Below, piece by piece: positions 8,906 through 20,900 of a stretch of 64,000 nucleotides of DNA. Source of the DNA: Chitinibacter sp. FCG-7 (GTDB lineage: Bacteria; Pseudomonadota; Gammaproteobacteria; Burkholderiales; Chitinibacteraceae); contig NZ_CP157355.1 in the NCBI RefSeq assembly GCF_040047665.1, forward strand, positions 1,240,001 to 1,304,000, read 5' to 3'. The position numbers and the translations under genes are program-made. Below the pieces are notes generated by a model. It was not told the DNA's origin and ran no database searches. It was given only the letters and a program-made list of their open reading frames with translations. Each line of letters begins with the position of its first letter. Within the stretch, counting starts at the first letter, position 1.

Positions 8906-10347
8906 GCAGTCGTTTCCTCAGTAAGCGCAAATGCAGTCAGCGGGTGCGCATTCAGCCAGAGCGCATCAATGGTCAGCGTATAGCCTTCACTCTGGCGCAC
9001 CAGCTCGAATTCGGGCGGGGTTTCGTCCAGCCGCGAACGATAAAACAGCACGGCCAGCCGCAAAGCCAGAATGGCGTCCCATTCGGCAGCGCTGACGCTC
9101 TCGCCCGATAGCTTGGTCAAGCTGCCAGCATGCGCCAGCACCAGACGCGACAACCAAAGCTGCTCACGGCGGGAAAAACCCGGCATGTCGGCATGCTGCA
9201 AAATATACGCCGAATGTTTGTGATAGCTGGCGTGGGCGATTGAGCGCCCCACTTCGTGCAATAAAGCCGCCATATGCAGATGACGGGCCAGCACAGCGTC
9301 GTCCGGCACGGCTTCGCCGCGCAAGGCCTCGAATAATTGCATCGCCATCGCGGTAACCCGGTTGGCTTGCAAGCCATCGACATGGTAGCGGCGCTGGAAA
9401 AAATCGACGGTGCGGTCGCGCACATCATATTGGGTCTGGCGCTGCATCAGATCGTAGAGCACCCCATCGCGCAAAGCGCCATAGGTGATATTCATCCGCT
9501 CGATGCCCAGCATGTCAAATGCCGCCTGCATAATGGCAAAACCCCCTGCCACCACAGCGCGTCTATCGTCACGCAAGCCGTTGAGCACCAGCTTGTCCAC
9601 ATGCCCGGCGGCCAGCATTTTCTCACGTAGGGCGGCCATGCCGGAACGGGTGATACCCAGGGGGGATAAATCGTTCAACTCAAGGATATCCGCCAGCGAG
9701 CGGGCAGTACCCGAGGTGCCAATCGCCCGCTGCCACTCGCTGGTGTGAAAATCGGGTACCAGCGGCAAAAATGCGCCCCGCGCCGCCAGCTCAGCCGTTT
9801 CCAGCCGCTCGCGGGTGATCACGCCATCAGGGAAGTAACGCATGCTCCAGCCCACGCAACCGAGCTGGATACTTTCAGTGCGGAAAGAGCGATATTGGCT
9901 ACCAATAATCAGCTCGGTCGAGCCGCCGCCTATATCAACCACCAAGCGGCGCTCGCGCGTATTGGGCAGGCTGTGCGCGGCACCGATATAAATCAGCCGT
10001 GCTTCTTCACGGCCAGCAATAATCTCGATCGGAAAACCCAGCGCCGCTTCGGCCAGGGGGAGGAAATAGGCCGAATTGCGCGCCACACGAAACGTATTGG
10101 TCGCGACCGCCCGCACGCATTGCGGCGGCAAGCCCGCTAGCCGCTCGCCAAAGCGTGATAAAGCGGCGATCAGCTCGGCAATTGCCGCCTCGCTCAGGCA
10201 GCCCTGCGCATCAAGCCCGGCGCCAAGGCGCACGGTCTCTTTCAGCGAATCGAGCGGGAATAAAGAGCCCTCAACCACACGGGCCACTTGCAGGCGAAAA
10301 CTGTTCGAGCCAAGATCAACGGCAGCGATGATCGAGTGATCGCTCAT
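8854..10347 (-). CDS. ppx: Exopolyphosphatase / pppGpp phosphohydrolase (Ppx/GppA)
   Basis: Releases orthophosphate from the ends of polyphosphate and may cleave pppGpp. The 497-residue product starts MSDHSIIAAVDLGSNSFRLQ. It has the sugar-kinase/Hsp70-fold phosphate loops DLGSNSFRL and VVDIGGGSTELI, the EEARLIYIGA segment, and a C-terminal HD-like domain (HMAALLHEVGRSIAH). Size fits Ppx (about 500) better than GppA. It is upstream of corA on the same strand and near phoU, consistent with a phosphate-metabolism cluster. Confidence 0.93.
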   Translation of the reverse strand: MSDHSIIAAVDLGSNSFRLQVARVVEGSLFPLDSLKETVRLGAGLDAQGCLSEAAIAELIAALSRFGERLAGLPPQCVRAVATNTFRVARNSAYFLPLAEAALGFPIEIIAGREEARLIYIGAAHSLPNTRERRLVVDIGGGSTELIIGSQYRSFRTESIQLGCVGWSMRYFPDGVITRERLETAELAARGAFLPLVPDFHTSEWQRAIGTSGTARSLADILELNDLSPLGITRSGMAALREKMLAAGHVDKLVLNGLRDDRRAVVAGGFAIMQAAFDMLGIERMNITYGALRDGVLYDLMQRQTQYDVRDRTVDFFQRRYHVDGLQANRVTAMAMQLFEALRGEAVPDDAVLARHLHMAALLHEVGRSIAHASYHKHSAYILQHADMPGFSRREQLWLSRLVLAHAGSLTKLSGESVSAAEWDAILALRLAVLFYRSRLDETPPEFELVRQSEGYTLTIDALWLNAHPLTAFALTEETTAWQNIGVTLQVQAIAAE

Positions 10348-10477
10348 GAAGGGGGTTGCTCCAAAATCTCAACAAATCGCCAGCATCTGCAGGCCAGAGC
10401 TGGCCAATGCTGAACAATTTCTGGATTATTTATTCTTTAGGTGCGTCAATTTACCGTAATCAGGCAAAAAAAACACG

Positions 10478-10510
10478 AAAAAAAGGGGCAATCAGCTTGC
10501 CCCTTTTTTT
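10478..10510 (-). terminator. Terminator of phoU
   Basis: AAAAAAAGGGGCAA-TCAGC-TTGCCCCTTTTTTT, symmetrical and T-rich on both strands. It lies 20 bp beyond the phoU stop. Confidence 0.88.
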
Positions 10511-10530
10511 ACTGCAACACCTGATTCAGA

Positions 10531-11244
10531 TCAGGCTTTGGCAATCGCATCGACTTCGGCTTGCGATTTGTGGCGTACATCACGCCCTTTCACCAGATAC
10601 ACCACATGCTCGGCCACATTGACCGCCAAATCGCCGATACGCTCGGTGGCTTTGGCAATCCACAGAATATCGAGCGTCAGCGAAATCGAGCGCGGGTCTT
10701 CCATCATCACGGTAATCAGCTGGCGTTGCAGCGCGCGGTATTCCTGATCAAGTTGCTCATCAGCGGCAATCACTTCTGCGGCTGAGGCCGAATCCAGACG
10801 GGCAAAGGCATCCAGTGCGCGCGTCAGCATGTCCAGCGCCAAGGTGGCGATGTGATTGACTTCCTGGAATTTGGGCACCTGCATCTTGCCGCTATCAAAA
10901 ATCGACTTGGCGCGCAGACAGATTTTGTGCGCCTTGTCGCCAATGCTTTCCAGATCTTCAACCGACTTGATCACCGTCATCACCAGGCGCAAATCCGATG
11001 CCGCAGGCTGGCGGCGGGCGATCATGTGCACGCACATATCGTCCAGCTCCAGGTGCATGGCATTGACCTTCTGCTCTTGCGCGATCACCAGATTGATAAT
11101 GCCCATATCGCCAGAAGCCAGCGCCTTCATGGACAGGCGAACCTGCTCTTCCACCAGGCCGGCCATCGCCATCACCTGGGTACGAATCGCGTTCAGATCC
11201 GCGTCAAACTGGGTAGAAATGTGTTCCGAGAAATGTTCAGGCAT
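10531..11244 (-). CDS. phoU: Phosphate signalling protein PhoU
   Basis: Two three-helix bundles that bind metal and link the Pst transporter to the PhoR/PhoB system as a negative regulator. The 237-residue product begins MPEHFSEHISTQFDADL and shows the duplicated metal-binding signatures (SVEDLESIGDKAHKIC and KATERIGDLAVNVAEHV). The ATG at 11244 has GGAG nine bases upstream; an in-frame TTG five codons earlier would destroy that site. No pst or phoBR genes are adjacent here. A strong terminator follows. Confidence 0.96.
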   Translation of the reverse strand: MPEHFSEHISTQFDADLNAIRTQVMAMAGLVEEQVRLSMKALASGDMGIINLVIAQEQKVNAMHLELDDMCVHMIARRQPAASDLRLVMTVIKSVEDLESIGDKAHKICLRAKSIFDSGKMQVPKFQEVNHIATLALDMLTRALDAFARLDSASAAEVIAADEQLDQEYRALQRQLITVMMEDPRSISLTLDILWIAKATERIGDLAVNVAEHVVYLVKGRDVRHKSQAEVDAIAKA

Positions 11245-11352
11245 GCGCAATAACTCCAAGATAATTGTCCAACACCTTAGCAGCTAAAGATGACAAAAAT
11301 ATTTCATTTCATCGCCCTACCCGCATTCCGGTGTGCAACTGCACAAAAGCTT

Positions 11353-11369
11353 CGCCTTTACCAAAGGCG
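11353..11369 (-). terminator. Possible weak terminator hairpin after rpiA
   Basis: CGCCTTT-ACC-AAAGGCG, a 7-bp perfect stem in the gap between rpiA and phoU. On the reverse strand it is followed by AAGCTTTTG, so the T tract is poor. Confidence 0.35.
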
Positions 11370-11424
11370 CGAGCGAAAACTTTTGTCTTGCCGCTTGATG
11401 CGCTCAATTGTAGTGCCGAATGCC

Positions 11425-12081
11425 TTACTTGATGGTTTTTACGCCGCTGGCCGTACCCAGTAGCAACACATCGGCGCGACGATGCGCAAAAATGCCATTG
11501 GTCACCACGCCGACGATTTGATTGAGCTTGCTTTCCAGCTCATTGGCTTGCGTAATTTTCAGGCCATGCACATCGATAATGATATTGCCATTGTCGGTCA
11601 CCACGCCTTCGCGGTAGGCCGGATAGCCGCCGAGTTTGACAATTTCGCGCGCCACATACGAGCGCGCCATTGGAATCACTTCCACCGGCAAGGGGAATGC
11701 ACCCAGTACGTCAACCAGCTTGGACTCGTCGGCGATACAGATAAATTGCTCCGCCACCGCCGCCACGATTTTTTCGCGTGTCAGCGCTGCGCCGCCGCCT
11801 TTGATCATTTGCAGCTGATGGTTGATTTCATCTGCGCCATCAACGTACACCGGCAGCTCGTCGATGGTATTGAGCTCGTACACCGGAATACCATGCGATT
11901 TCAGCCGCGCCACGCTGGCTTCGGATGACGAGACCGCACCTTTGATACGGCCTTTGATTTCGGCCAGAGCGTCAATGAAGTAGTTGGCCGTCGAGCCGGT
12001 GCCCACGCCCACAATACAATCATCAGGAATATACGCAATGGCCGCACGGCCTACTGCTTCTTTGAGTTCATTTTGAGTCAT
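11425..12081 (-). CDS. rpiA: Ribose-5-phosphate isomerase A
   Basis: Interconverts ribose 5-phosphate and ribulose 5-phosphate in the pentose phosphate pathway. The 218-residue protein has the phosphate loop [13 protein letters not shown], the catalytic block [27 protein letters not shown] (Asp and Lys conserved) and [10 protein letters not shown]. Length equals the E. coli enzyme (219). The start at 12081 has AGGAG five bases upstream; the 22-codon upstream extension is not conserved. Confidence 0.97.
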   Translation of the reverse strand: MTQNELKEAVGRAAIAYIPDDCIVGVGTGSTANYFIDALAEIKGRIKGAVSSSEASVARLKSHGIPVYELNTIDELPVYVDGADEINHQLQMIKGGGAALTREKIVAAVAEQFICIADESKLVDVLGAFPLPVEVIPMARSYVAREIVKLGGYPAYREGVVTDNGNIIIDVHGLKITQANELESKLNQIVGVVTNGIFAHRRADVLLLGTASGVKTIK

Positions 12082-12420
12082 GGCAGCTCCTAGGTGAATG
12101 CCCGCAATTATATATCGCCGATACCGATTACGTACCAGCAGCATCATGACGCCGATTGTGCCGCCGTAGTGGCCTGAGTAACTTGCTGCGCATCAACTCT
12201 GCCGCAATTAGACTGCGGCCATGTGCCTCAGCGCCAACTACGTGCTGCTGACGCCGAACATACCCATTGATGTATATGCGTAAAAGACAATACATACATA
12301 GACTACAAGCATATACCCATAGGCCAATGCAATTGTGTACCTTGATCAGAGACTGAACTGTTGCTGTTGCCGCTGATTGGGCCTCGTTATACTAAATAGC
12401 CAATCTACCGAGCCGCCATC
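12082..12420. promoter_or_regulatory. Divergent rpiA/rarD intergenic region with inverted repeat
   Basis: No gene is supportable in this 339-bp gap. It holds GTATATGC (12272-12279) and GCATATAC (12309-12316) as an 8-bp inverted repeat flanked by ACCCAT and CCCAT, another GGGTATA-family element. A TATACT -10 box near 12390 with a poor TTGCCG -35 may serve rarD. Confidence 0.4.
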
Positions 12421-13296
12421 ATGAATTCAGGCCTACTCTCCGCCACGCTGGCCTATCTGCTCTGGGGTCTTTTTCCGCTGTATTTCAAAACCATCCAATT
12501 TATGCCAGCGGGCGAAATTGTTTTGCACCGCATCGTCTGGGCGCTGGCTTTTTTGCTGGGGATACTGGCTCTGCGCAAGCAATGGGCCTGGCTTGGGCAG
12601 CTGAAAAATCGCCGCTTGCTGGGTGGGTTTGCGCTGAGCGCCGTGCTGCTGTCGATTAACTGGCTGGTATATATCTGGGCGGCGAATTCAGGGCGTGTAG
12701 TGGACGCCAGCCTGGGCTATTTTATTAATCCGCTGATTAATGTGCTGCTGGGCGTGCTGATTCTGCACGAGCGGCTGCGCCCGGTGCAGTGGCTCAGTAT
12801 TGGAATTGCGGCAGCCGGTGTAGCCTGGCTCACCGTGGCAGCGGGTCAGCTGCCTTGGGTGGCGCTCACCGTCGCGACCACTTTCGGCATTTATGGCTTG
12901 CTGCGCAAAACGGCCAGCCTGGGTGCACTGGAGGGGCTCACACTGGAAACGGCAATTCTATTTCCGGTGGCGGTGTTGGGACTGCTGTTTCTGAGCGCCA
13001 GCGGCGGCAATCATTTCAACCATGCCCCATTAGGTATACAGATCAACGTCATGCTAGCCGGGCCCATTACGGCAATACCCCTGTTACTCTTTGCTGCTGC
13101 AGCGCGAAAAATCAGCATGACGCAATTGGGTTTATTGCAATATCTGGCACCGACCGTGCAGCTGATTCTAGCCATCTGGCTATGGCACGAACCCTTCGGG
13201 CCTGAACGGATGGTGGGATTTGGCCTGATCTGGATTGCCCTGATCATCTTTAGCGGCGAAAGCCTCTGGCAGCGGCAGGCCAGAATCGTTGCTTAA
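12421..13296 (+). CDS. rarD: RarD/EamA-family permease
   Basis: Inner-membrane drug/metabolite transporter family protein of unknown substrate. The 291-residue product begins MNSGLLSATLAYLLWGLFPL and has ten hydrophobic helices arranged as two EamA halves. RarD hallmarks are present: EIVLHRIVWAL, INWLVYIWAANSGRVVDASLGYFINPL and LGLLQYLAPTVQLILA. In E. coli rarD was linked to chloramphenicol sensitivity, but the physiological role is unclear. It converges on the marC-like gene with almost no gap. Confidence 0.93.
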   Translation: MNSGLLSATLAYLLWGLFPLYFKTIQFMPAGEIVLHRIVWALAFLLGILALRKQWAWLGQLKNRRLLGGFALSAVLLSINWLVYIWAANSGRVVDASLGYFINPLINVLLGVLILHERLRPVQWLSIGIAAAGVAWLTVAAGQLPWVALTVATTFGIYGLLRKTASLGALEGLTLETAILFPVAVLGLLFLSASGGNHFNHAPLGIQINVMLAGPITAIPLLLFAAAARKISMTQLGLLQYLAPTVQLILAIWLWHEPFGPERMVGFGLIWIALIIFSGESLWQRQARIVA

Positions 13297-13298
13297 GT

Positions 13299-13898
13299 TT
13301 AAAGTCCAGCCAGATAAGTCTTGATGCCATCGAGCAGCATTTGCACGGCAATCGCGGTCAGGATCAGACCCATCAGCCGTTCAAATGCCGTGGTCACCTG
13401 CTCGCCGAGTACTTGGGAGATTTTTTCGGAAAAAGCCAGCGTTAAGGCGCACACCAGCATGGTCAGCGCCAGCGCGCCCACCCAGAGCCAGATACGCTCC
13501 GGGTCACGCGACACCAGCAGCAATACCGTGGCCAATGCCGAGGGGCCAGCCAGCAGCGGAATTGCCAGCGGCACAATATAAGGCTCGCCCTGCTGCGCAT
13601 CGCCAAACACACCATCGGGATGTGGGAAAACCATGCGCAGCGCAATCAGGAACAAAATTACCCCGCCTGCAATGCCCAGCGATGTTTGCGAGAGATGCAT
13701 GACCTGCAGAAACTGGCGGCCAAACACCATAAACAGCAGCAAAACCCCAAAGGCCACGCTGACTTCACGAATAATCATGCGCCAGCGCCGCTCTTTGGGC
13801 ACCTGCTTCATCAGCGAGACAAAAAGCGGAATGCCGCCGAGCGGGTCGGTCACCAGCAGCAGCAAAATAAAAGCAGAAAGAAAAGTCGGGCTATCCAT
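13299..13898 (-). CDS. MarC-family integral membrane protein
   Basis: The 199-residue protein has six predicted membrane helices and the family features LLLVTDPLGGIPLFVSLM near the N-terminus and VPLAIPLLAGPSALATVLLL in the middle. MarC/YhgN proteins have no established transport function, and the old link to multiple antibiotic resistance was withdrawn. The stop codon is 2 bp from the rarD stop. Confidence 0.9.
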   Translation of the reverse strand: MDSPTFLSAFILLLLVTDPLGGIPLFVSLMKQVPKERRWRMIIREVSVAFGVLLLFMVFGRQFLQVMHLSQTSLGIAGGVILFLIALRMVFPHPDGVFGDAQQGEPYIVPLAIPLLAGPSALATVLLLVSRDPERIWLWVGALALTMLVCALTLAFSEKISQVLGEQVTTAFERLMGLILTAIAVQMLLDGIKTYLAGL

Positions 13899-13961
13899 GC
13901 CACGAGTTTAACGACAGCGCCCGGTTCGCCATATACGGGAAATCGGCGAGTGATGCGGCCA

Positions 13962-15005
13962 TTACAAGCCGAGTTGTGAGCCGACCAGACGTATCTGGCT
14001 GCGACTCATCAATTGCTGGATCTGGCGTAGCTGTGCAACCGACATTTTGCTACTCGCCTGCTGCTGATCATGCAGCAGATCGCTGTAATACGGCAGCGTC
14101 GCCGAAAGATTGCCCTGCTGCAGATACCAGCCGAGCAAGGCCTGATTGCAGCGGCGCTCCAGTGCGGCCTGACTGCCTTGCCGCGCCAGTTGCAAAGCTT
14201 TGAGCAAAACCTGCTCGGCGCTGGCATCGCCCATCTTGAACAACACTTCGCCCAAGGCAGTGAGCGCGTGCGATTTGCCCCATAGATTGTCATTCTGCAC
14301 GTTCAGCTCGTAAGCCGTTTCCAGCTCGATCCGGGCTTGTGCATAGTGATGCTGGGCACCGTGCACCAAACCACGGTAATACACCACCTCGGCTGACCAG
14401 ATTTTGTTGGTAATGGTGGCTTCAAGCAGTTTTTCTGCTTCGTCGATGCACTGCATGGTGTAGCTGTAACGCTGCAGCCGGAAGGCGTCGCTGGCGATAT
14501 TGAGCAGCGCTTCGCAGCGGCGCTCGTCGTGATTGATTCTGCGCGCCATTTCCAGCGCCAGCTCGTTGAATTTCAGCGCCGAGTGATAGTCGCCAAAGCC
14601 GATATACACCTGGCCTATTCCCAGATAAACCCGAATGCACAATTCGCGATCATTGATCTTGCGCGCGATCTGCAGCGCAGATGACCAGTGATCCAGCGCG
14701 AGCAAGGGTTCACCGGATAGCAGGTGCGATGTGCCTAGCAGAATCATGGCCTCGGTTTCATCGTGCGGAGCAGGCACTTTGCGAAATTCGGCAATCGCCG
14801 TTGAAAACGCCATCTGCGCCTTGTGATGTTCGCTGATATGCTGCCAAGCATGCCCCAGAATCACCGAGGCCAGCGCCATTGCCCGCACATTGCCGTGCGC
14901 CGATTTAAGCAATTCCAGCGCAACAAAAGGCGATGGTGGCGAGCCGCAATGAGACTCTCTGGCAATGGTTTCCAGCTCCAGAATCAAACGCTCATCGACC
15001 GACAT
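13962..15005 (-). CDS. TPR-repeat protein
   Basis: The 347-residue protein is built almost wholly of tetratricopeptide-like helix pairs (for example DYHSALKFNELALEMARRIN and HHYAQARIELETAYELNVQN), spanning roughly residues 35-310. No enzymatic domain, signal peptide or membrane segment is visible, so a protein-binding scaffold in the cytoplasm is likely. Its ATG overlaps the stop of the upstream gene as TAATG, implying translational coupling and a shared function with the TPR-GGDEF protein. The repeats of the two proteins look related, as if one arose from the other by losing or gaining the GGDEF part. Confidence 0.85.
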   Translation of the reverse strand: MSVDERLILELETIARESHCGSPPSPFVALELLKSAHGNVRAMALASVILGHAWQHISEHHKAQMAFSTAIAEFRKVPAPHDETEAMILLGTSHLLSGEPLLALDHWSSALQIARKINDRELCIRVYLGIGQVYIGFGDYHSALKFNELALEMARRINHDERRCEALLNIASDAFRLQRYSYTMQCIDEAEKLLEATITNKIWSAEVVYYRGLVHGAQHHYAQARIELETAYELNVQNDNLWGKSHALTALGEVLFKMGDASAEQVLLKALQLARQGSQAALERRCNQALLGWYLQQGNLSATLPYYSDLLHDQQQASSKMSVAQLRQIQQLMSRSQIRLVGSQLGL

Positions 15006-16303
15006 TAGAGTTCTCCATCCCAGCTGATTTCATTCATTTCCTTGCGCTGTGCCAGAAATAGCGCCAGATTGGCCCGCAGCTGGAAAATATCACGCGTTTC
15101 TCCAGGCTGATAATACGCCCCGCCAATACTAATGCCCAAAGGCTCGGGCAAATGCCCCTGCTCCAGCGTGCTCATATGCTGCTGCACCCGCGCCATCATC
15201 TCTTCGATCTGCTGCTTGGGCATATCCAGAACCAGCAGCTCGAATGCGCCGGTGCCCGATGTCATCAAAATGGCGTCAGCCGGGCATTCGGCCTGCAAAA
15301 TCTGGGCAATCTGGATATATATCAGCAGTGCCGCTTCCTTGCCCAATACCTCGCTGATGCTGGCATACAGATCAATCCCGATGCTCAATAGGCACACGGG
15401 TTTGCCGCCTTCGGCCTGCCGCAGTAAAGCATCCCAGCGCATCGAGAAATAACGGGGGTTATACAGGCCAGTAATTTCATCCCGGAAACCCACGGTTTCC
15501 AGCTGCTGCACCTGCTGATGCTGAGCCGCATTTTTCTCGCGCAGCAGCTCGATCTCGATTTCATTGGTGATTTGCTGCAATTTGAATTCGATTGCCGATA
15601 GTCGGCGTGGTTTGTGCTGAGTGGGCAGGGCACCACCAGCCAGCGCCAGTGCTTGCCCGAAATAATCAGCGGCCTGTGCTTCGTGCCCCACAATTCGACA
15701 GGCGCGCCCCAGCTCGATCAGCATTTGCTGGCGATCACCTTCGAGCAGGTGCAAATGTCGACAGGCAATCTCGATGGCGCGCACCAGGCGCTCATCCTCA
15801 ACAGCAGGTCGCTGGGCATACAGTTGCAGCAAAGCCAAGCTGCAATGCGCCTGCGCCAGATCATCATCGGCATACAGCTCGATAGCCAGCTCAAGCGCCA
15901 CACGCGCCTGCGCATAATCGCCCAGATGCGCATGAATCTGGCTAATCAGCTCTTGCAAAATAGGGCAGCAGGCAATATCGGGAAAATCATGCGCCTTGTG
16001 CAAGGCACGCAGCGCCAGATCGGGCTGCGACAAATCAATCAGATCAAGGCCAAGGTGCAATTGCAGCAGGCTTTGCAAATACCGGTCATTAGCCGATAGC
16101 TGTAGCGCATGCGTATGCATCGCCAGAGCTTGCTCGATTTGGCCAGCCTGCCGAATCTGCGCGCCCAGCACGGCCCAGTATTGCACTTCTTCATACAGGC
16201 TTGCTGCTGCTTGCAAGCCAGCCAGCCAAACCTTGACCGCACTTTTCAAATGCCCCTTCCGCGCCAAGGCCAGACCTTTGTCCAATTGTTGCTGCTGATT
16301 CAC
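15005..16303 (-). CDS. TPR protein with degenerate GGDEF domain
   Basis: Residues 1-235 are TPR-like helices; a short coiled-coil (FKLQQITNEIEIELLREKN) then leads into a diguanylate-cyclase fold starting at DEITGLYNPRYFSMRW. Where an active cyclase has GGDEF this protein has GTGAFELL, and the metal-binding IDxFK region reads IGIDLYASI, so catalysis is unlikely. It may instead sense c-di-GMP or GTP or act as a scaffold. The frame is open upstream into a terminator hairpin; GTG at 16303 with AAAGG six bases upstream is preferred (432 residues). ATG at 16324 is an alternative. Coupled to the following TPR gene. Confidence 0.85.
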   Translation of the reverse strand: MNQQQQLDKGLALARKGHLKSAVKVWLAGLQAAASLYEEVQYWAVLGAQIRQAGQIEQALAMHTHALQLSANDRYLQSLLQLHLGLDLIDLSQPDLALRALHKAHDFPDIACCPILQELISQIHAHLGDYAQARVALELAIELYADDDLAQAHCSLALLQLYAQRPAVEDERLVRAIEIACRHLHLLEGDRQQMLIELGRACRIVGHEAQAADYFGQALALAGGALPTQHKPRRLSAIEFKLQQITNEIEIELLREKNAAQHQQVQQLETVGFRDEITGLYNPRYFSMRWDALLRQAEGGKPVCLLSIGIDLYASISEVLGKEAALLIYIQIAQILQAECPADAILMTSGTGAFELLVLDMPKQQIEEMMARVQQHMSTLEQGHLPEPLGISIGGAYYQPGETRDIFQLRANLALFLAQRKEMNEISWDGEL

Positions 16304-16324
16304 GCTACACCTTTCAGTTCTCAT

Positions 16325-16353
16325 AAAAAAAGCCCCGCGAGCGGGGCTTTTCT
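16325..16353 (-). terminator. Terminator of gltB1-gltD1
   Basis: AAGCCCCGC-GA-GCGGGGCTT; on the reverse strand the hairpin is followed by TTTTTT. It is 14 bp past the gltD1 stop and immediately upstream of the TPR-GGDEF start. Confidence 0.9.
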
Positions 16354-16366
16354 TACACACAGATGA

Positions 16367-17919
<1,553 letters not shown>

Positions 17920-20900
17920 TCAATCTTTCAACAAGGCATCGAGCTTGGCGACTTTTGGTTTTACCAACCAGAAGTAATCCACGGCTTCGTCAAAGTTCGC
18001 CAGCAGCTCAGCCGCTTTGCTAGAACCTGTCAGATCAGCGTGCGCTTTGATCTTGTCTTTCAAGAACGCACGGATCGCGCCGTAGGCTTCGCCATTGATC
18101 AGATTGGTATCAATCAGCTCGTTGTTGTAGCGATAAGCGAATTTCTGCGTTGGATCGTAAACCAGTGCAAAACCACCCGTCATACCCGCGCCGAAGTTGT
18201 AACCGGTTTCACCCAGTACCACCACGCAGCCGCCCGTCATGTATTCACAACCGTGATCGCCCACGCCTTCAACAATCGCTGTCGCGCCCGAGTTCCGCAC
18301 CGCGAAACGCTCACCGGCCATACCTGCAGCGTACAACTCACCACCGGTCGCGCCGTATAGACACGTGTTACCAACAATGGTGGCTTCGTGTGAAGCAAAC
18401 CCGCTGCCTTTTGGTGGGTAGATGACGACTTTACCGCCGTTCATACCTTTACCGACGTAGTCGTTCGCGTCACCGGCCAACTCAATCGTCAGACCTTTAG
18501 CATTCCAAACGCCGAGCGATTGACCCGCAGAGCCGTTCAGTTTGATGTGCAATGAGCCATCCGGCAGACCCGCTGCACCGTGTGCTTTAGCGATCTCGCC
18601 TGACAAACGTGCACCAATCGAGCGATGGATATTGCGTACATCGTATTCAAAGCTTTGCTTAGTACCGGCTTTGATACCTGCCAATGCGTCACGCACCATT
18701 TCTTCCGCCAACTCGCCTTTATCGAAAGACGGGTTGCTCGCTTCAACGCAGAAACGCGGAACTGAATCAGGCGTCGTGCCTTGGCTAAGCAAGGCATTCA
18801 TCGCCAATTTTTTCTGCTTCTCGGTTGCGCCTTCGATCAGACCCAAGAGTTCAGTGCGGCCAACCAGATCTTCGAATTTACGAATACCCAGGCTTGCCAT
18901 CAACTCGCGAGTTTCTTGTGCGATGAAGGTGAAGTAATTGACGACCATTTCTGGCAAGCCGATGAAGTATTTGCTGCGCAGTTTGATTTCTTGCGTTGCA
19001 ACGCCGGTCGCGCAGTTGTTCAAGTGGCAAATCCGCAAGAACTTACAACCCAAGGCCACCATCGGGCCAGTACCAAAGCCGAAGCTCTCAGCACCCATGA
19101 TCGCCGCTTTCACAACGTCCAGACCGGTTTTCAAACCACCGTCGGCTTGAACGCGAACGCGGCCGCGCAGACCATTGGCACGTAATACTTGCTGCGCTTC
19201 GGTCAGACCTAACTCGAACGGCGAACCTGCGTATTTTACAGAGGCCAGAGGCGACGCGGCAGTACCACCGTCGTAACCAGAAATCGTGATCAAGTCAGCG
19301 TAGGCTTTCGCTACACCGGCGGCAATCGTACCCACGCCTGGTTCGGCAACCAACTTGACCGAAACCAGGGCAGCAGGGTTGACCTGTTTCAAGTCAAAAA
19401 TCAGCTGCGCCAAATCTTCAATCGAGTAAATATCGTGGTGCGGTGGTGGCGAAATCAGGCTGATGCCTGGTTTGCTGTGACGCAGTTTCGCGATCAATGG
19501 CGATACTTTATCGCCTGGCAGCTGGCCGCCTTCACCCGGTTTTGCACCTTGGGCCACTTTAATCTGCAGCACTTCAGCGTTCACGAGGTAGTGCGGTGTA
19601 ACACCGAAACGACCTGAAGCTACCTGCTTGATTTTCGACATTTTCGGCGTGCCGTAGCGAGCTTCATCCTCACCACCTTCACCCGAGTTCGAGCGCGCGC
19701 CCAAACGGTGCATCCCTTCGGCCAAGGCTTCGTGCGCTTCTGGGCTCAAGGCACCCAGCGACATACCGGCCGAATCAAAACGCTTCACAATGCTTTCGAG
19801 CGGCTCAACTTCATCAATCGAGATTGATTTCGCTGGATCGATCTGTAGCTCCATCAAGTCGCGCAACATCGCGACTGGGCGTTTGTTTACCAAGTCGGCG
19901 TATTGTTTGTACGCTTTGTAGTCGCCGTTCTGGACTGCTTTTTGCAGCGCCATCACCACGTCTGGGTTGTAAGCGTGGTATTCCTCGCCGAACACGTACT
20001 TGAGCAAACCACCTTGCGCCAATGGACGCATTGGGTTGAATGCCAGCTTGTTCAATTTAGCTTGGTCTTCTTGGAAATCGCCGAAGTTCGCACCAGAAAT
20101 ACGCGAAACGGTGCCGGTTAAGCACAGATCGATGACTTCTTCACCAATACCCACGCCTTCAAACAATTGCGAACCACGGTAAGAAGCAACGGTCGAAATA
20201 CCCATCTTCGACAAGATCTTCATCAGACCTTTGTTGATCCCTTTGCGGAAATTGTTCGCTGCTTTTTCGAGTGTCGACTCGATTTGACCCATATCGATCA
20301 ATTCTTTGATCGTTTGGTAAGCGAGGTACGGTACAACCGCCGTCGCGCCGTAGCCGATCAAACACGCAAAGTGGTGTGGATCGCGCGTGGTCGCGGTTTC
20401 AACGATGATATTGGTTTTGCAACGCAGGCCAGCGTTGATCAAGCCATGGTGAACTGCACCGACGGCAAACAATGCAGGAATCGGCAAGCGACCTTTGGCA
20501 ATGTTTTTATCCGACAGCACCACAATCACCGTGCCGTTATTCACGCTAGCCAGCACGTCGGCAGTCAATTGCTCAATTGCAGCTTTCAGTGTGGTCGTTG
20601 CGGCGTCAAAACAGATTTCAAAACGTGCTGATTTGAAGTCCGGATCGTTTTGACCAACGATGGCGTCGAACTTATCGGTCGACAACACTGGCGACGTCAC
20701 TTCCAAGCGCTTCGCGTGGCTTGGGCCGTCTTCAAACAGATTGCGCTCTGGGCCGAAACACGTATTCAGCGACATCACGATCGCTTCACGGATCGGGTCG
20801 ATCGGCGGATTTGTTACTTGCGCAAATTGCTGGCGCAGGTAATCGAATGGTGAACGTACTTTTTCGCTCAACACAGCCATTGGCGTGTCGTCACCCATCG

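Noticed and set aside
15005..16303. Active diguanylate cyclase
   Set aside because: The signature is GTGAFELL instead of GGDEF and the metal-binding region is altered.
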